Part shown: positions 54,290-62,935 of the stretch, one piece after another
Position numbering within the stretch: position 1 is the first letter of the stretch
How the letters are laid out: every line of letters begins with the position of its first letter
NCBI GenBank assembly: GCA_964476375.1
Contig: CAYYZW010000196.1
Location: 9,276-73,275 of the forward strand
Direction: 5' to 3'
Source: SAT2750 sp964476375
GTDB taxonomy: Bacteria; Planctomycetota; Planctomycetia; Pirellulales; Pirellulaceae
DNA length: 64,000 nt
Notes under the pieces: model-generated
What the model was told of the DNA's origin: nothing
The model's database searches: none
The model's input: only the letters and a program-made list of their open reading frames with translations
Translations under genes and position numbers: made by a program

Positions 54290-57073
54290 ATGCCTGGACG
54301 CTTCTCGCGACGACATCGTGTCATTCTCATGTTTTTCGCCCTGCTGGCCCTCTCTCGTCCTGTGTCGGTGCCCCTGCTGGGCGCTGAACAACCCAATATC
54401 ATCTTCTTCCTGGCCGATGATCAGCGCTGGGACCAGGTGGGCTGCGCGGGTCACCCCGTGATCCAGACCCCCCATGTCGATGAACTGGCTCGCCAGGGTG
54501 TCCGCTTCCGCAACATGTTTGTAACCACATCGATTTGTGCGGCCAGCCGGGCGTCGATTTTCACCGGCCTTTATGAACGATCTCACCGTTACACGTTTCG
54601 TACCGTACCGCTTTCCAAGGAGCACACCTCGCTTAGTTATCCTGCCGTTCTCAAACAGAATGGCTACCAGACCGGGTTTGTCGGCAAGTTCGGGGTCGGT
54701 GTGGAGCGTGGCGTCACCGACGAGATGTTCCATTATTTCAAACCACTGAATCGAAGCCCCTACCACAAGCCCCAGCCGGATGGCTCGACCAGGCATGTCA
54801 GCCAGATTGCTGGCGACCTGGCCATCGAGTTCCTGGACCAGCAGGAGAAAGAGAGGCCGTTTTGCCTGTCGGTCAGTTTTAACGCCCCGCATGCGGAGGA
54901 CAATGACAAGCAGAATCACTACCCGTTCCCAAAGGCCGTCGCCCATCTTTACGAGAATGACACCATCGGGCCACCACGATTGTCGGAACCGGAGATTTTT
55001 GAGTCGCAGCCAGAGTTTCTCAAGCGGGGTTTGAATCGCCAGCGCTTCTTCTGGAGGTGGGATACCGAGGAGAAGTACCAGAAGAATATCCGTGGCTACT
55101 ACCGCATGATCAGCGGAGTGGATCACGTGGTGGGTCGCGTGGTAAAGCACCTCGAGGAGGCGGGGCTGGCAGAAAACACGGTCATTGTTTACTCCGGCGA
55201 TAATGGTTATTACCTGGGCCAGAGGGGTTTCGCCGGCAAGTGGTCCCATTACGAGGAATCGCTGCGCGTGCCGTTGGTGATTCATGATCCGCGGGCAAAA
55301 GAAAACCGCCATGGTACGCAGGTCGACCAGGTCACGCTGAATATCGACATCCCCGCAACGATCGTGGAACTGGCGGGTGTGAAGGTGCCGGAGTCCTACC
55401 AGGGCCGGGGACTGGAGTCGCTGCTCGCAGGCAAGCAGCCTGCGGACTGGCGCACGGACTTTCTTTGTGAACACCTGATGCACGTGCCTGGCCGGATCCC
55501 GAAGTACGAGGGTGTCCGCGGTCCCCGCTGGGTCTATGCCAGGTATTTTGAAGAGGATCCGCCCTTTGAGTTTTTGCATGACCTGGAGAAGGATCCTGAC
55601 CAGCTGGGCAACCATGCGACCGACCCGGCGTTTGCCAGCCAGCTTGCTGCCATGCGAGCCCGCTGTGACCAGTTGCGTGACAAGCATGGCGGTGAATATT
55701 CTCGAGAGAAGTTCCCACTGCGTGGTGATCGAGAGCAGAAGCAGGGGAATGCCCGTCCCCGTCAGCCTTCACGTCCCCTGGGCGACGACCGGCCGAACGT
55801 GATCCTGATCATCTCGGATGACCAGACATGGACGGACTTCGGGTTTGTCGGCCACCCGGTCATCAAGACGCCCTCGCTGGATGCGCTCGCGCGCGAGAGT
55901 GCGACATTCCTGCGGGGCTATGTTCCGACCGCGCTCTGCCGGCCGTCGCTGGCAACCATGATCACCGGGCTCTATCCACGCCAGCACCGAATCACCGGCA
56001 ACGCCCCCTCCCCGCCAAAGGGCTTGGGGCGTGCGGAGCTGCGGGATGATCCGGGTTTTCGCCAGCAGCGGGCCAAGCTGATCAGCAATATCGACCGGGT
56101 TGCCACGATCCCGAAACTGCTTGCCGAGCAAGGCTATCTCAGCCACCAGAGCGGCAAGTGGTGGGAGGGGAATTTCTCCCGCGGTGGTTTTACCCACGGC
56201 ATGACACACGGGGATCCGGACCGGGGAGGGCGGCATGGAGACGAGGGTCTCAAGATCGGCCGGCAGGGTCTCAAGCCGATCTTTGATTTCATTGACGAGG
56301 CAGGGGAGAAGCCGTATTTCATCTGGTATGCCCCCTTCCTGCCACACACGCCGCATAATCCCCCGGAGCGGCTGCTGAACAAGTACCAGCAGGAGGGGCG
56401 GCCGATCCAGCTGGCCCGTTATTATGCGATGTGCGAGTGGTTTGATGAAACCTGTGGGCAGCTCCTGGACTATGTCGACAAGAAAGGGCAGCGTGACAAC
56501 ACGCTGGTCCTTTTCGTGACCGACAATGGATGGATCCAGCGAACACCCCAGACCAGTGTGCCCGAGGGCTGGAGAAACAGCTTTGCACCCAAGTCCAAGC
56601 AGTCACCCTTTGACGGGGGGACGCGGACCCCGATCATGGTTCGCTGGCCCGGCAAGGTTCGTCCCGGGCTGCGGCAGCAACTGGCCAGCAGCATTGATAT
56701 TGCTCCCACCGTGCTGCGTGCCTGTGGCCTGGAAGCGCCCAGGCAGATGGAAGGCCTCGACCTGGTCGACCTGTCATCGGGACGGGGGCCTGAGCGGCCC
56801 CGGTTGTTTGGAGAAAGTTACGCGCACGATATTGCCGACCTGGATGATCCGCGCAAGACCCTGCTCTACCGCTGGTGTATCGAGGACAACTGGAAGCTGC
56901 TGGTCACCTACGATGGCACGATCGGCCGGTACACGGCAGTGCATCCGCAGACCTCATCCTCGCCGCTGCTGTTTGACCTCTTGGCCGCTCCGCACGAGAC
57001 GGTGGATCTCTCCAGGGCCCATCCCGATGTGGTCACGCAACTGCAGGGCCAGCTCGACGCGCACTGGAAGTAA
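54290..57073 (+). CDS. Tandem double sulfatase, exported
   Basis: I start at the ATG at 54290, preceded by GGAGAG and followed by a signal peptide (RRHRVILMFFALLALSRPVSV); an open frame reaches back into the PPC gene. The 927-residue product is two type I sulfatases in one chain. Domain 1 (about 35-480) has the metal motif FFLADDQ and a formylglycine site C83-A-A-S-R (CxAxR). Domain 2 (about 501-920) has LIISDDQTWTDFG and C550-R-P-S-L, with Leu in the place of the usual Arg. Both end in family features such as YSGDNGY and VTDNGW. Sulfatases remove sulfate esters from polysaccharides. An anaerobic- or FGE-type maturase would be needed; none is in the window. Confidence 0.9.
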   Translation: MPGRFSRRHRVILMFFALLALSRPVSVPLLGAEQPNIIFFLADDQRWDQVGCAGHPVIQTPHVDELARQGVRFRNMFVTTSICAASRASIFTGLYERSHRYTFRTVPLSKEHTSLSYPAVLKQNGYQTGFVGKFGVGVERGVTDEMFHYFKPLNRSPYHKPQPDGSTRHVSQIAGDLAIEFLDQQEKERPFCLSVSFNAPHAEDNDKQNHYPFPKAVAHLYENDTIGPPRLSEPEIFESQPEFLKRGLNRQRFFWRWDTEEKYQKNIRGYYRMISGVDHVVGRVVKHLEEAGLAENTVIVYSGDNGYYLGQRGFAGKWSHYEESLRVPLVIHDPRAKENRHGTQVDQVTLNIDIPATIVELAGVKVPESYQGRGLESLLAGKQPADWRTDFLCEHLMHVPGRIPKYEGVRGPRWVYARYFEEDPPFEFLHDLEKDPDQLGNHATDPAFASQLAAMRARCDQLRDKHGGEYSREKFPLRGDREQKQGNARPRQPSRPLGDDRPNVILIISDDQTWTDFGFVGHPVIKTPSLDALARESATFLRGYVPTALCRPSLATMITGLYPRQHRITGNAPSPPKGLGRAELRDDPGFRQQRAKLISNIDRVATIPKLLAEQGYLSHQSGKWWEGNFSRGGFTHGMTHGDPDRGGRHGDEGLKIGRQGLKPIFDFIDEAGEKPYFIWYAPFLPHTPHNPPERLLNKYQQEGRPIQLARYYAMCEWFDETCGQLLDYVDKKGQRDNTLVLFVTDNGWIQRTPQTSVPEGWRNSFAPKSKQSPFDGGTRTPIMVRWPGKVRPGLRQQLASSIDIAPTVLRACGLEAPRQMEGLDLVDLSSGRGPERPRLFGESYAHDIADLDDPRKTLLYRWCIEDNWKLLVTYDGTIGRYTAVHPQTSSSPLLFDLLAAPHETVDLSRAHPDVVTQLQGQLDAHWK

Positions 57074-57083
57074 GCGGGTTGGC

Positions 57084-58361
57084 TCAAACTTTTGGCGCGA
57101 ACTTTTCGTTGTAGTCGCGGGCCCAGAGGTCCATGGCCGCCTTGTCGTTGAGGATGTGGCCGTTGTCTGGATCACAGTCCAGCGTTCGTCCGGTCCGCTG
57201 GGAGATATTTCCCAGGTGGCAAAGAAGCGTGCTCTTGTGGCCCTCGACAATCTCGGAGTTCAATGCCAGTGGCTTGTCATTACGGATCGCGGCCAGGAAA
57301 TTGTCGATGTGCTCGATATCTCCCCGGCTGCCGGCCTCCGTCTTGGTTTCCTTGTTGTTTCGATCATAGAGCGTGTACTCACCTCCGCCCCCGATGACCA
57401 TGGATCCATCCTCTCCAAAGAAACTGACAAAGCCGCCGCCGTTGCGGTTGCAGGAAAGACCCTGCCAGGTGATCGATTTGCCACCGGAGAATTCGAAGCT
57501 GACGGTCTGCGTGTCGGGTGTTTCCTGGTCGTCCTCGAATGTATAGCGACCACCGGTCGAGGTAATCTTGGTGGGATAGTCCACGCCCAGGCCCCAGCGG
57601 CAGATGTCCAGCGAGTGCACCCCGTTATTTCCCAGTTCGCCATTGCCCCAGTGCCAGAACCAGTGCCAGTTGTAATGCACACGGTTGTCCATGTACTCGG
57701 TGGTTGGTGCAGGCCCCTGCCAGAGGTCGTAATCCAGGTGAGCTGGAACCTTTGCCGGGGCACCGGTGCCGATCGAGCCACGCAGGCTGAAGTAGAAAGC
57801 TCGTGAGTGGTAGACGCGGCCGATCACGCCCTCGCTGAGCATGGTAATCGCCTTGCGGAGTGTTTCCCCGCTCCGCCGCTGGGTTCCCATCTGGACAGCT
57901 CGCTTGCTGGCACGAGCGGCCTGGACCATCCACTCGCCCTCCTGCGGGTTGTGGCTACAGGGCTTCTCGACATAGACATGCTTGCCCGCCTGGCAGGCAA
58001 GAATGGTTGCCGGAGCATGCCAGTGATTCGGTGCAGAGCAGACCAGTGCGTCAACGTCCGGGTCATCCAGGATGCGCCGAAAATCACCAATCGCCTGTGG
58101 TTTCTTGTTGACGGCGCCCATGATCAGGTCGGCACAGCTATCGGCCCGCTGGCTGTCCACATCACAGACGTACTTGATCTCGACATTTGGCCGCTTGGCA
58201 AAACTGGTCGAGAGGGACCGTCCCCGGCTAAGTCCCATCACGCCGATAACGATTTTTTCACTGGCGGCTTGTGACTGGGCACTCGCAGTTGCGACCAGGG
58301 CAGCCTGGCTGATAGCGGCCGTGGTACCCAGGAATCGTCGACGACTGGTAGCGCTGGACAT
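57084..58361 (-). CDS. Gfo/Idh/MocA-family oxidoreductase, Tat-exported
   Basis: I start at the ATG at 58361, since it leads straight into SRRRFLGTTAAISQAALVAT, a twin-arginine signal; the ATG at 58415 lies in the end of the neighbouring gene. The 425-residue protein has a Rossmann NAD(P) domain (GVMGLSRGRS in place of GxGxxG), the active-site EKP in YVEKPCSH, NHWHAPATI and a C-terminal alpha/beta domain with GELGNNGVHSLDICRWGLG. The Tat route fits export with a bound cofactor, as known for glucose-fructose oxidoreductase. It is 54 bases behind a DUF1501 gene. The substrate is probably a sugar or sugar acid. Confidence 0.9.
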   Translation of the reverse strand: MSSATSRRRFLGTTAAISQAALVATASAQSQAASEKIVIGVMGLSRGRSLSTSFAKRPNVEIKYVCDVDSQRADSCADLIMGAVNKKPQAIGDFRRILDDPDVDALVCSAPNHWHAPATILACQAGKHVYVEKPCSHNPQEGEWMVQAARASKRAVQMGTQRRSGETLRKAITMLSEGVIGRVYHSRAFYFSLRGSIGTGAPAKVPAHLDYDLWQGPAPTTEYMDNRVHYNWHWFWHWGNGELGNNGVHSLDICRWGLGVDYPTKITSTGGRYTFEDDQETPDTQTVSFEFSGGKSITWQGLSCNRNGGGFVSFFGEDGSMVIGGGGEYTLYDRNNKETKTEAGSRGDIEHIDNFLAAIRNDKPLALNSEIVEGHKSTLLCHLGNISQRTGRTLDCDPDNGHILNDKAAMDLWARDYNEKFAPKV

Positions 58362-58415
58362 GGAAATTCCCCCTGGAGCTTCTTGAAAAAAAGTGTATTG
58401 AATGAATCCGGGCAA

Positions 58416-59759
58416 TCACATCAGGTCATGAATTGGTTTCGGGTTGCTCACCAGGTGAACAGGACGACCATCTGGCGTGTAAAGAACCTTGTCCGGATCG
58501 ATTCCCAGCTTGCTGTAAACAGTGGAAACAAAGTTCTCGGGGCCGAGGACATGCTCTACCGCGGAATAACCCTTGCGGTCGGTGGCCCCAATCACCGTGC
58601 CGCCGGGTGTCCTGCCACCCGCCATCAAGACGCTCATGGCGTTGGACCAGTGATCCCGGCCCGGTGTCGTTTGCCCCGAGAGGGTTGATATTTTCGGTGT
58701 TCGTCCAAACTCGCCGAGGGCAATCACCAGGGTGCTTTCAAGCAGGCCACGGTCTTCAAGATCCTCAAGCAAGGTGCTCACCGTCTGGTCCCACCGCGGG
58801 AGACGTTCGCGGAGGTTACCGAAGATATTTGAATGATTATCCCAGCCACCGTCATAAACCGTGACGAAAGGAACTCCCGCCTCCACCAGTCGCCGTGCCA
58901 TCAGGCAGGACTGGCCAAACTGGTTCCGTACGTATCGTTTGCGGACCTCGTCCGATTCTACCGTAATGTCAAAGGCCTTCTGGGCTTCCGGCGAAGTGAC
59001 CAGGTCCATTCCCTGTTGCCAGTACTTATCGAGGGCATTGACTGGATCCCCGGCAGCCTGGTGGTTGATTCGCTTTAGCTGGTCAAGTGTCTTCCGGAGG
59101 TCAGAACGGTGATGGAACTGGCCCGTGGTGAGTCCTCGTGGCAGGGCAACATCTCGAACCTGGAAATCCGGTTTGTCCGGGTTCCCGGGAACAACGAAGG
59201 GAGCATGTTCGGCACCAAGGAAATTGGGACCCCCGGATCGTGTCATGCGAGGCATCGAGAAGTAATTGGGGAGCCCGTTATCCCGGCCCAGCTCGTGACT
59301 TGCAACCGCTCCCATGCTGGGATGGAAGCTTACGAAGGCACCACAGCCGACCGGGATGCGGGGTGGTGCCCCGGTCATCATGTAATGGTTTCCGGCTCCG
59401 TGGTTACCCTGGTTGTGACGGATTGATCGGATCAGGGCCCAGCGATCGAGCGAGGCGGCCAGCTTGGACATGTGCTGGGAAAAACGTACACCCGGGACAC
59501 TCGTGGCGATCGAGTTGAATTCTCCACGAATTTCCGCTGGCGCTTCTGGCTTGGGGTCAAACGTCTCAAAGTGAGTCGGACCGCCGTCCATCCATATAAG
59601 GATACAGCTGGTGGCAGTGACTGGCTCGGTTGCATCCTGTTCCGACGCCTGGCCACGGACACGCAGAGCGTTCACCAGCCCTCCACCGAACAGGCTTCCG
59701 AGCCCGAGTTGGAGGTAGTTTCGTCGCGACAGCCCCTGGTAATGAGGTGAATAACTCAC
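58416..59759 (-). CDS. DUF1501 protein (GRDHW subtype), Tat-exported, next to Gfo/Idh/MocA
   Basis: A 447-residue DUF1501 protein starting at GTG, supported by GGAG 7 bases upstream. SRRNYLQLGLGSLFGGG is a twin-arginine signal. Motifs are GGPTHFETFDPKPEAP near the N terminus and FGRTPKISTLSGQTTPGRDHW, with a five-residue insertion before GRDHW, near the C terminus. Unlike most in this window it has no DUF1549/DUF1553 neighbour; instead it heads a two-gene transcript with an exported sugar-type oxidoreductase. The divergent ceramidase-like gene lies 170 bases away across a promoter region with a small inverted repeat. Confidence 0.91.
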   Translation of the reverse strand: MSYSPHYQGLSRRNYLQLGLGSLFGGGLVNALRVRGQASEQDATEPVTATSCILIWMDGGPTHFETFDPKPEAPAEIRGEFNSIATSVPGVRFSQHMSKLAASLDRWALIRSIRHNQGNHGAGNHYMMTGAPPRIPVGCGAFVSFHPSMGAVASHELGRDNGLPNYFSMPRMTRSGGPNFLGAEHAPFVVPGNPDKPDFQVRDVALPRGLTTGQFHHRSDLRKTLDQLKRINHQAAGDPVNALDKYWQQGMDLVTSPEAQKAFDITVESDEVRKRYVRNQFGQSCLMARRLVEAGVPFVTVYDGGWDNHSNIFGNLRERLPRWDQTVSTLLEDLEDRGLLESTLVIALGEFGRTPKISTLSGQTTPGRDHWSNAMSVLMAGGRTPGGTVIGATDRKGYSAVEHVLGPENFVSTVYSKLGIDPDKVLYTPDGRPVHLVSNPKPIHDLM

Positions 59760-59864
59760 TTAAGTACTCCAGTTCACAATGGGATCCACTGCTGAATTTT
59801 AACTCGCATATTGAGCTGTCGCCACATCATTCACGAAATGACCCTGTGTCTACGGGGAATTAAA

Positions 59865-59878
59865 GACAGTAGACTGTC
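59865..59878. promoter_or_regulatory. Inverted repeat GACAGT-AG-ACTGTC upstream of the ceramidase-like gene
   Basis: Perfect 6-base arms with a 2-base centre, 51 bases before the ATG at 59930 in the 170-base divergent region. Size and place suit an operator; no regulator is encoded nearby. Confidence 0.35.
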
Positions 59879-59929
59879 AGAAATCCCCTCCCCTTCCTAT
59901 TTATCGGCATTTGATCGAGGCCAGAGAAA

Positions 59930-61303
59930 ATGAAACGTTGCCAGATTTGCTCTTCTCTTGTTGTCTTCTTTGCCCTGCTGGGACTTGTTACCAGCCCCGT
60001 TTCCGCAGCCGGGTTCCGCCTGGCACGCTTTTCTGCCGATGTGACCATCCCGCTGGGACACCGCTGCATGGGGGTCTTGCCGACCAAGTCCAAGGAAATC
60101 GTGGACCCGCTGCGCGTTTATGGTTTCGTCTTACTGGGAGCGGAAAAACCGATTGTGCTGGCAGCGGTTGACTGGTGCGAGATTCGTAACGATGCCTATG
60201 ACGATTGGCGTGATGCCCTGGCCGCCGCTGCCGGGACTGTTCGCCAGCGGGTGCTGGTCAGTAGCCTGCACCAGCATGATGCCCCTGTCATTGACCGGGG
60301 GGCCCAGCAGTTGCTCGACAAGTTCGGATTGCAGGGAGAGCTGTACGATGTGGCATTTCACCAGCAGGTCATCCAGCGCGTCGCCCGCGCTCTCAGCGAT
60401 AGCCTGGAGCATGCCGAGCCGGTGACCCATGTCGGGCTGGGTCGTGCACGTGTTGAGCAGGTGGCTTCCAACCGCAGGGTGGAGCTGGCGGATGGCCAGG
60501 TGCACTATGGTCGCGGGAGCAGCAGTGGTGGAAGCCAGCAGAACCGGGATGCGGACGATGGAGAAATTGATCCCTGGCTTCGGACCATCAGCTTCTGGAA
60601 CCGGCGTCAGCCGCTGCTGGCACTGCACGGTTATGCCACGCACCCGATGAGCTATTATGGCAGGGGCGGGGTGAGCTGGGATTTTGTCGGCATGGCCCGC
60701 GAGCGGCGGGCCATGGATGATCGTGGCATCATGCAGATCTATGTTTCCGGCTGCAGTGGTGATGTGACCGCCGGCAAGTACAACGACGGTTCGCCGGACA
60801 ACCGGGGCGTGCTGGCGGACCGGCTGTACCAGGCCATGACCGCTGCCTGGAAAGTGACATCACGGGTACCACTCAGGCAGGTGGGATTCCGCAATACCTC
60901 TTTCGACCTGGCCTTCAATGACGATCAGCGGTTTTCACGAGCCACCCTGACTGCAACGCTGGAGGATGCCGACAAGGATGTCCGTGATCGCATCCTGGCG
61001 GCCATGGGCCTGGCCAGCCTGGACCGGATTGCCGCGGGGCGCCAGATCGACATGCCCTGCGTGGAACTTGGTCCGGCCCGGATCGTGCTTTTTCCCGGTG
61101 AGACCTTTGTCGGCTACCAGTTGATGGCCCAGCAGCTTCAGCCGGACAACTTTGTTATGTCGATTGGTTTCGGGGATTGCTGGCCCGGCTACATCCCCAC
61201 GCGGCGGGCCTTCGAGGAAAACTTCGGGCACAGCTGGCGCTGGGTGGCCCCGGGATCGGACCGGCAACTGGAGTCCGCGCTGCGCACCCTGCTGGAAGAA
61301 TAA
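59930..61303 (+). CDS. Neutral/alkaline non-lysosomal ceramidase-like secreted protein
   Basis: Secreted 457-residue protein with a signal peptide (SSLVVFFALLGLVTSPVSA). It resembles the N-terminal domain of neutral ceramidases: FRLARFSADVTIPLG near the mature start, VLVSSLHQHDAP (a zinc-type His cluster), HGYATHPMSYYGRG and IYVSGCSGDVTAGKYND. Full-length ceramidases are about 650-750 residues, so this is the shorter planctomycete form that lacks the C-terminal Ig-like domain. These are amidases by family; the substrate here is unknown and need not be ceramide. It converges with the DUF1501 gene 7 bases away. Confidence 0.8.
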   Translation: MKRCQICSSLVVFFALLGLVTSPVSAAGFRLARFSADVTIPLGHRCMGVLPTKSKEIVDPLRVYGFVLLGAEKPIVLAAVDWCEIRNDAYDDWRDALAAAAGTVRQRVLVSSLHQHDAPVIDRGAQQLLDKFGLQGELYDVAFHQQVIQRVARALSDSLEHAEPVTHVGLGRARVEQVASNRRVELADGQVHYGRGSSSGGSQQNRDADDGEIDPWLRTISFWNRRQPLLALHGYATHPMSYYGRGGVSWDFVGMARERRAMDDRGIMQIYVSGCSGDVTAGKYNDGSPDNRGVLADRLYQAMTAAWKVTSRVPLRQVGFRNTSFDLAFNDDQRFSRATLTATLEDADKDVRDRILAAMGLASLDRIAAGRQIDMPCVELGPARIVLFPGETFVGYQLMAQQLQPDNFVMSIGFGDCWPGYIPTRRAFEENFGHSWRWVAPGSDRQLESALRTLLEE

Positions 61304-61310
61304 CTCCCGG

Positions 61311-62375
61311 TCAACGGATGATGTCATGGACCACGCGGGCCTCGCGGCCTGCCGTCAGGGTCTGTTCCAGCCCGTTATGGAAGAAGACCAGCTTCGAGTG
61401 GTCGAGCCCGAACTGGTGAAGCAGTGTCGCCTGGAAATCGTTTGCGGTCACCTTGTTCACCGCGGCACGGTGACCGACTTCATCCGTTTCTCCATAGGTC
61501 ATGCCGGGCTTGAAGCCGCCACCGGCCAGCCAGGCGCTGAATCCCTGGCCATTGTGATCCCGGCCACCGGAGTCCGGGTTTCCCTCGGTTACCGGAAGGC
61601 GACCGATTTCGCCTCCCCAGTGGACGATGGTGCTGTCCAGCAGCCCCCGCCGCTTGAGATCCGTGACCAGTGCAGCGGCCGGCTTATCTGTCCGCTTGCA
61701 GATCGCAGGGAGGGCACTCTTGATATTATAGTGGTTGTCCCAGGGCTGTTTGTTGAGGAAAAGCTGTACAAAGCGGACACCACGCTCCACCATCCGCCGG
61801 GCAATCAGGCAGCGTGTTCCGTACTCGCGTGTGGTTGAGTCACCGAGGCCATAGAGGTCGAGGGTTTCCTGGGTCTCCCCGGAGATATCGAGGGCCTCCT
61901 TGGCCGCTGCCTGCATACGGGCTGCCAGCTCGTAACTGGCAATCCTTGCTTCCAGGGCCCGTTCCCCGGGATGTTTTTCCAGGTGTCGCCTGTTCAGCCG
62001 GGTCAGGAAACCAAGGTTTCCCCGCTGGATGTCGCCTCGCAGGTGCGCGGGGGTATCCAGGTTGAGGATCCGCGGATCCCTGGGCCGCAGCACGGTCCCC
62101 TGGAACATGCTTGGCATCCAGCCGGTGGACCAGTTATGGATGTTATCGTCCGGGGGTCCTCCGGGGGCGGTCATGACCATGTAGGCCGGCAGGTTCTCGG
62201 TATCGGAGCCGAGCCCGTAAAGCAGCCAGCTACCCATCGTGGGCCGCCCCGTGGTCCCCGGGATACCAGAGTGGATATAACGGATCGACACTTCATGGCC
62301 GTTGTAGCCGCTATGCATGGAGCGGATCAGGCAGATGTCGTCTACAACACCGGCAATATTCGGAAGCAGTTCCGA
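61311..62375 (-). repeat. Direct repeat, copy 1 (DUF1501 3' portion)
   Basis: Aligns without any indel to 62936-64000, offset 1625 bases. The similarity ends at the stop codon; the flanking bases beyond it differ. It continues past the window in copy 2. Confidence 0.85.
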
Positions 62376-62756
62376 TATCTCGGTACCACACTGGCCGTGC
62401 TTCTGGAACTTCCAGCGGCTTCCCAGCAGTCGCTTGCTGGCCTGCTTGGTGTTACTGTGCTGCACGTCTCCCTGGTACGTCTTGCCGTTGAGCCGCTGGA
62501 GTTCGGGCTTGGGATCGGTGAGGTCCATGTGGGCCGGCCCGCCATGCATGAACAGCGAGATCATCGACCTGGCCTTGGCCTCGAAGTGAGGCTGCTTGGG
62601 GGCCAGGTCAAAAACCTGTTGACCGCGCGGGATGTTCGCCGGTGTGGCCAGCAGCTTGTCGTTGTGGAGAAGCGTGGCCAGGGCGACGGTTCCCATTCCC
62701 AGGGCATTCTGGGCAAGGAACTCCCGGCGATTTCGAATCGGGGGCCTGTCTGTCAT
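61311..62756 (-). CDS. DUF1501 protein (GRDHN subtype), tandem copy 1
   Basis: I start at the ATG at 62756, which precedes NRREFLAQNALGMG, a twin-arginine signal; an ATG at 62792 would add 12 residues. The 481-residue protein has GGPAHMDLTDPKPEL (with Ala in place of Ser and Thr in place of Phe) near residue 75 and the C-terminal motifs HWGGEIGRLPVTEG and GGRDHNGQGF. It is the downstream copy of a tandem pair; over the 335 residues available in copy 2 I count about 26 differences by eye, so roughly 92% identity. A DUF1553 remnant lies upstream. Function unknown. Confidence 0.92.
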   Translation of the reverse strand: MTDRPPIRNRREFLAQNALGMGTVALATLLHNDKLLATPANIPRGQQVFDLAPKQPHFEAKARSMISLFMHGGPAHMDLTDPKPELQRLNGKTYQGDVQHSNTKQASKRLLGSRWKFQKHGQCGTEISELLPNIAGVVDDICLIRSMHSGYNGHEVSIRYIHSGIPGTTGRPTMGSWLLYGLGSDTENLPAYMVMTAPGGPPDDNIHNWSTGWMPSMFQGTVLRPRDPRILNLDTPAHLRGDIQRGNLGFLTRLNRRHLEKHPGERALEARIASYELAARMQAAAKEALDISGETQETLDLYGLGDSTTREYGTRCLIARRMVERGVRFVQLFLNKQPWDNHYNIKSALPAICKRTDKPAAALVTDLKRRGLLDSTIVHWGGEIGRLPVTEGNPDSGGRDHNGQGFSAWLAGGGFKPGMTYGETDEVGHRAAVNKVTANDFQATLLHQFGLDHSKLVFFHNGLEQTLTAGREARVVHDIIR

Positions 62757-62801
62757 GGTGTTGACCTGGGGGTTGTTGAGATCACGAATCACTCATCACC
62801 A

Positions 62802-62915
62802 TTATTCTGCATAAAGGAACTCGTTGGAATCGAGCAGCGCCTGGCAATAATTTGCCATCGCCTGGAGCACCGGGTTTTCGTGGCCCTGGTCCATCAGCAG
62901 ATGGAGGATTGTCAT
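62802..62915 (-). pseudogene. 3' remnant of a DUF1553 gene
   Basis: On the minus strand this short frame reads from ATG at 62915 and ends in QALLDSNEFLYAE and TAA. That is the conserved C terminus of DUF1549/DUF1553 proteins (compare [12 protein letters not shown] at 3888). Only about 38-48 codons remain: upstream it runs out of frame into the end of DUF1501 copy 2, and no DUF1553 body is present. It lies exactly where a full partner gene would end, just before a DUF1501 gene. I read it as debris of the tandem duplication. It is too short to fold as a domain and is unlikely to be functional. Confidence 0.75.
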
Positions 62916-62935
62916 CGGAGTACCGTGGGTGTGAA

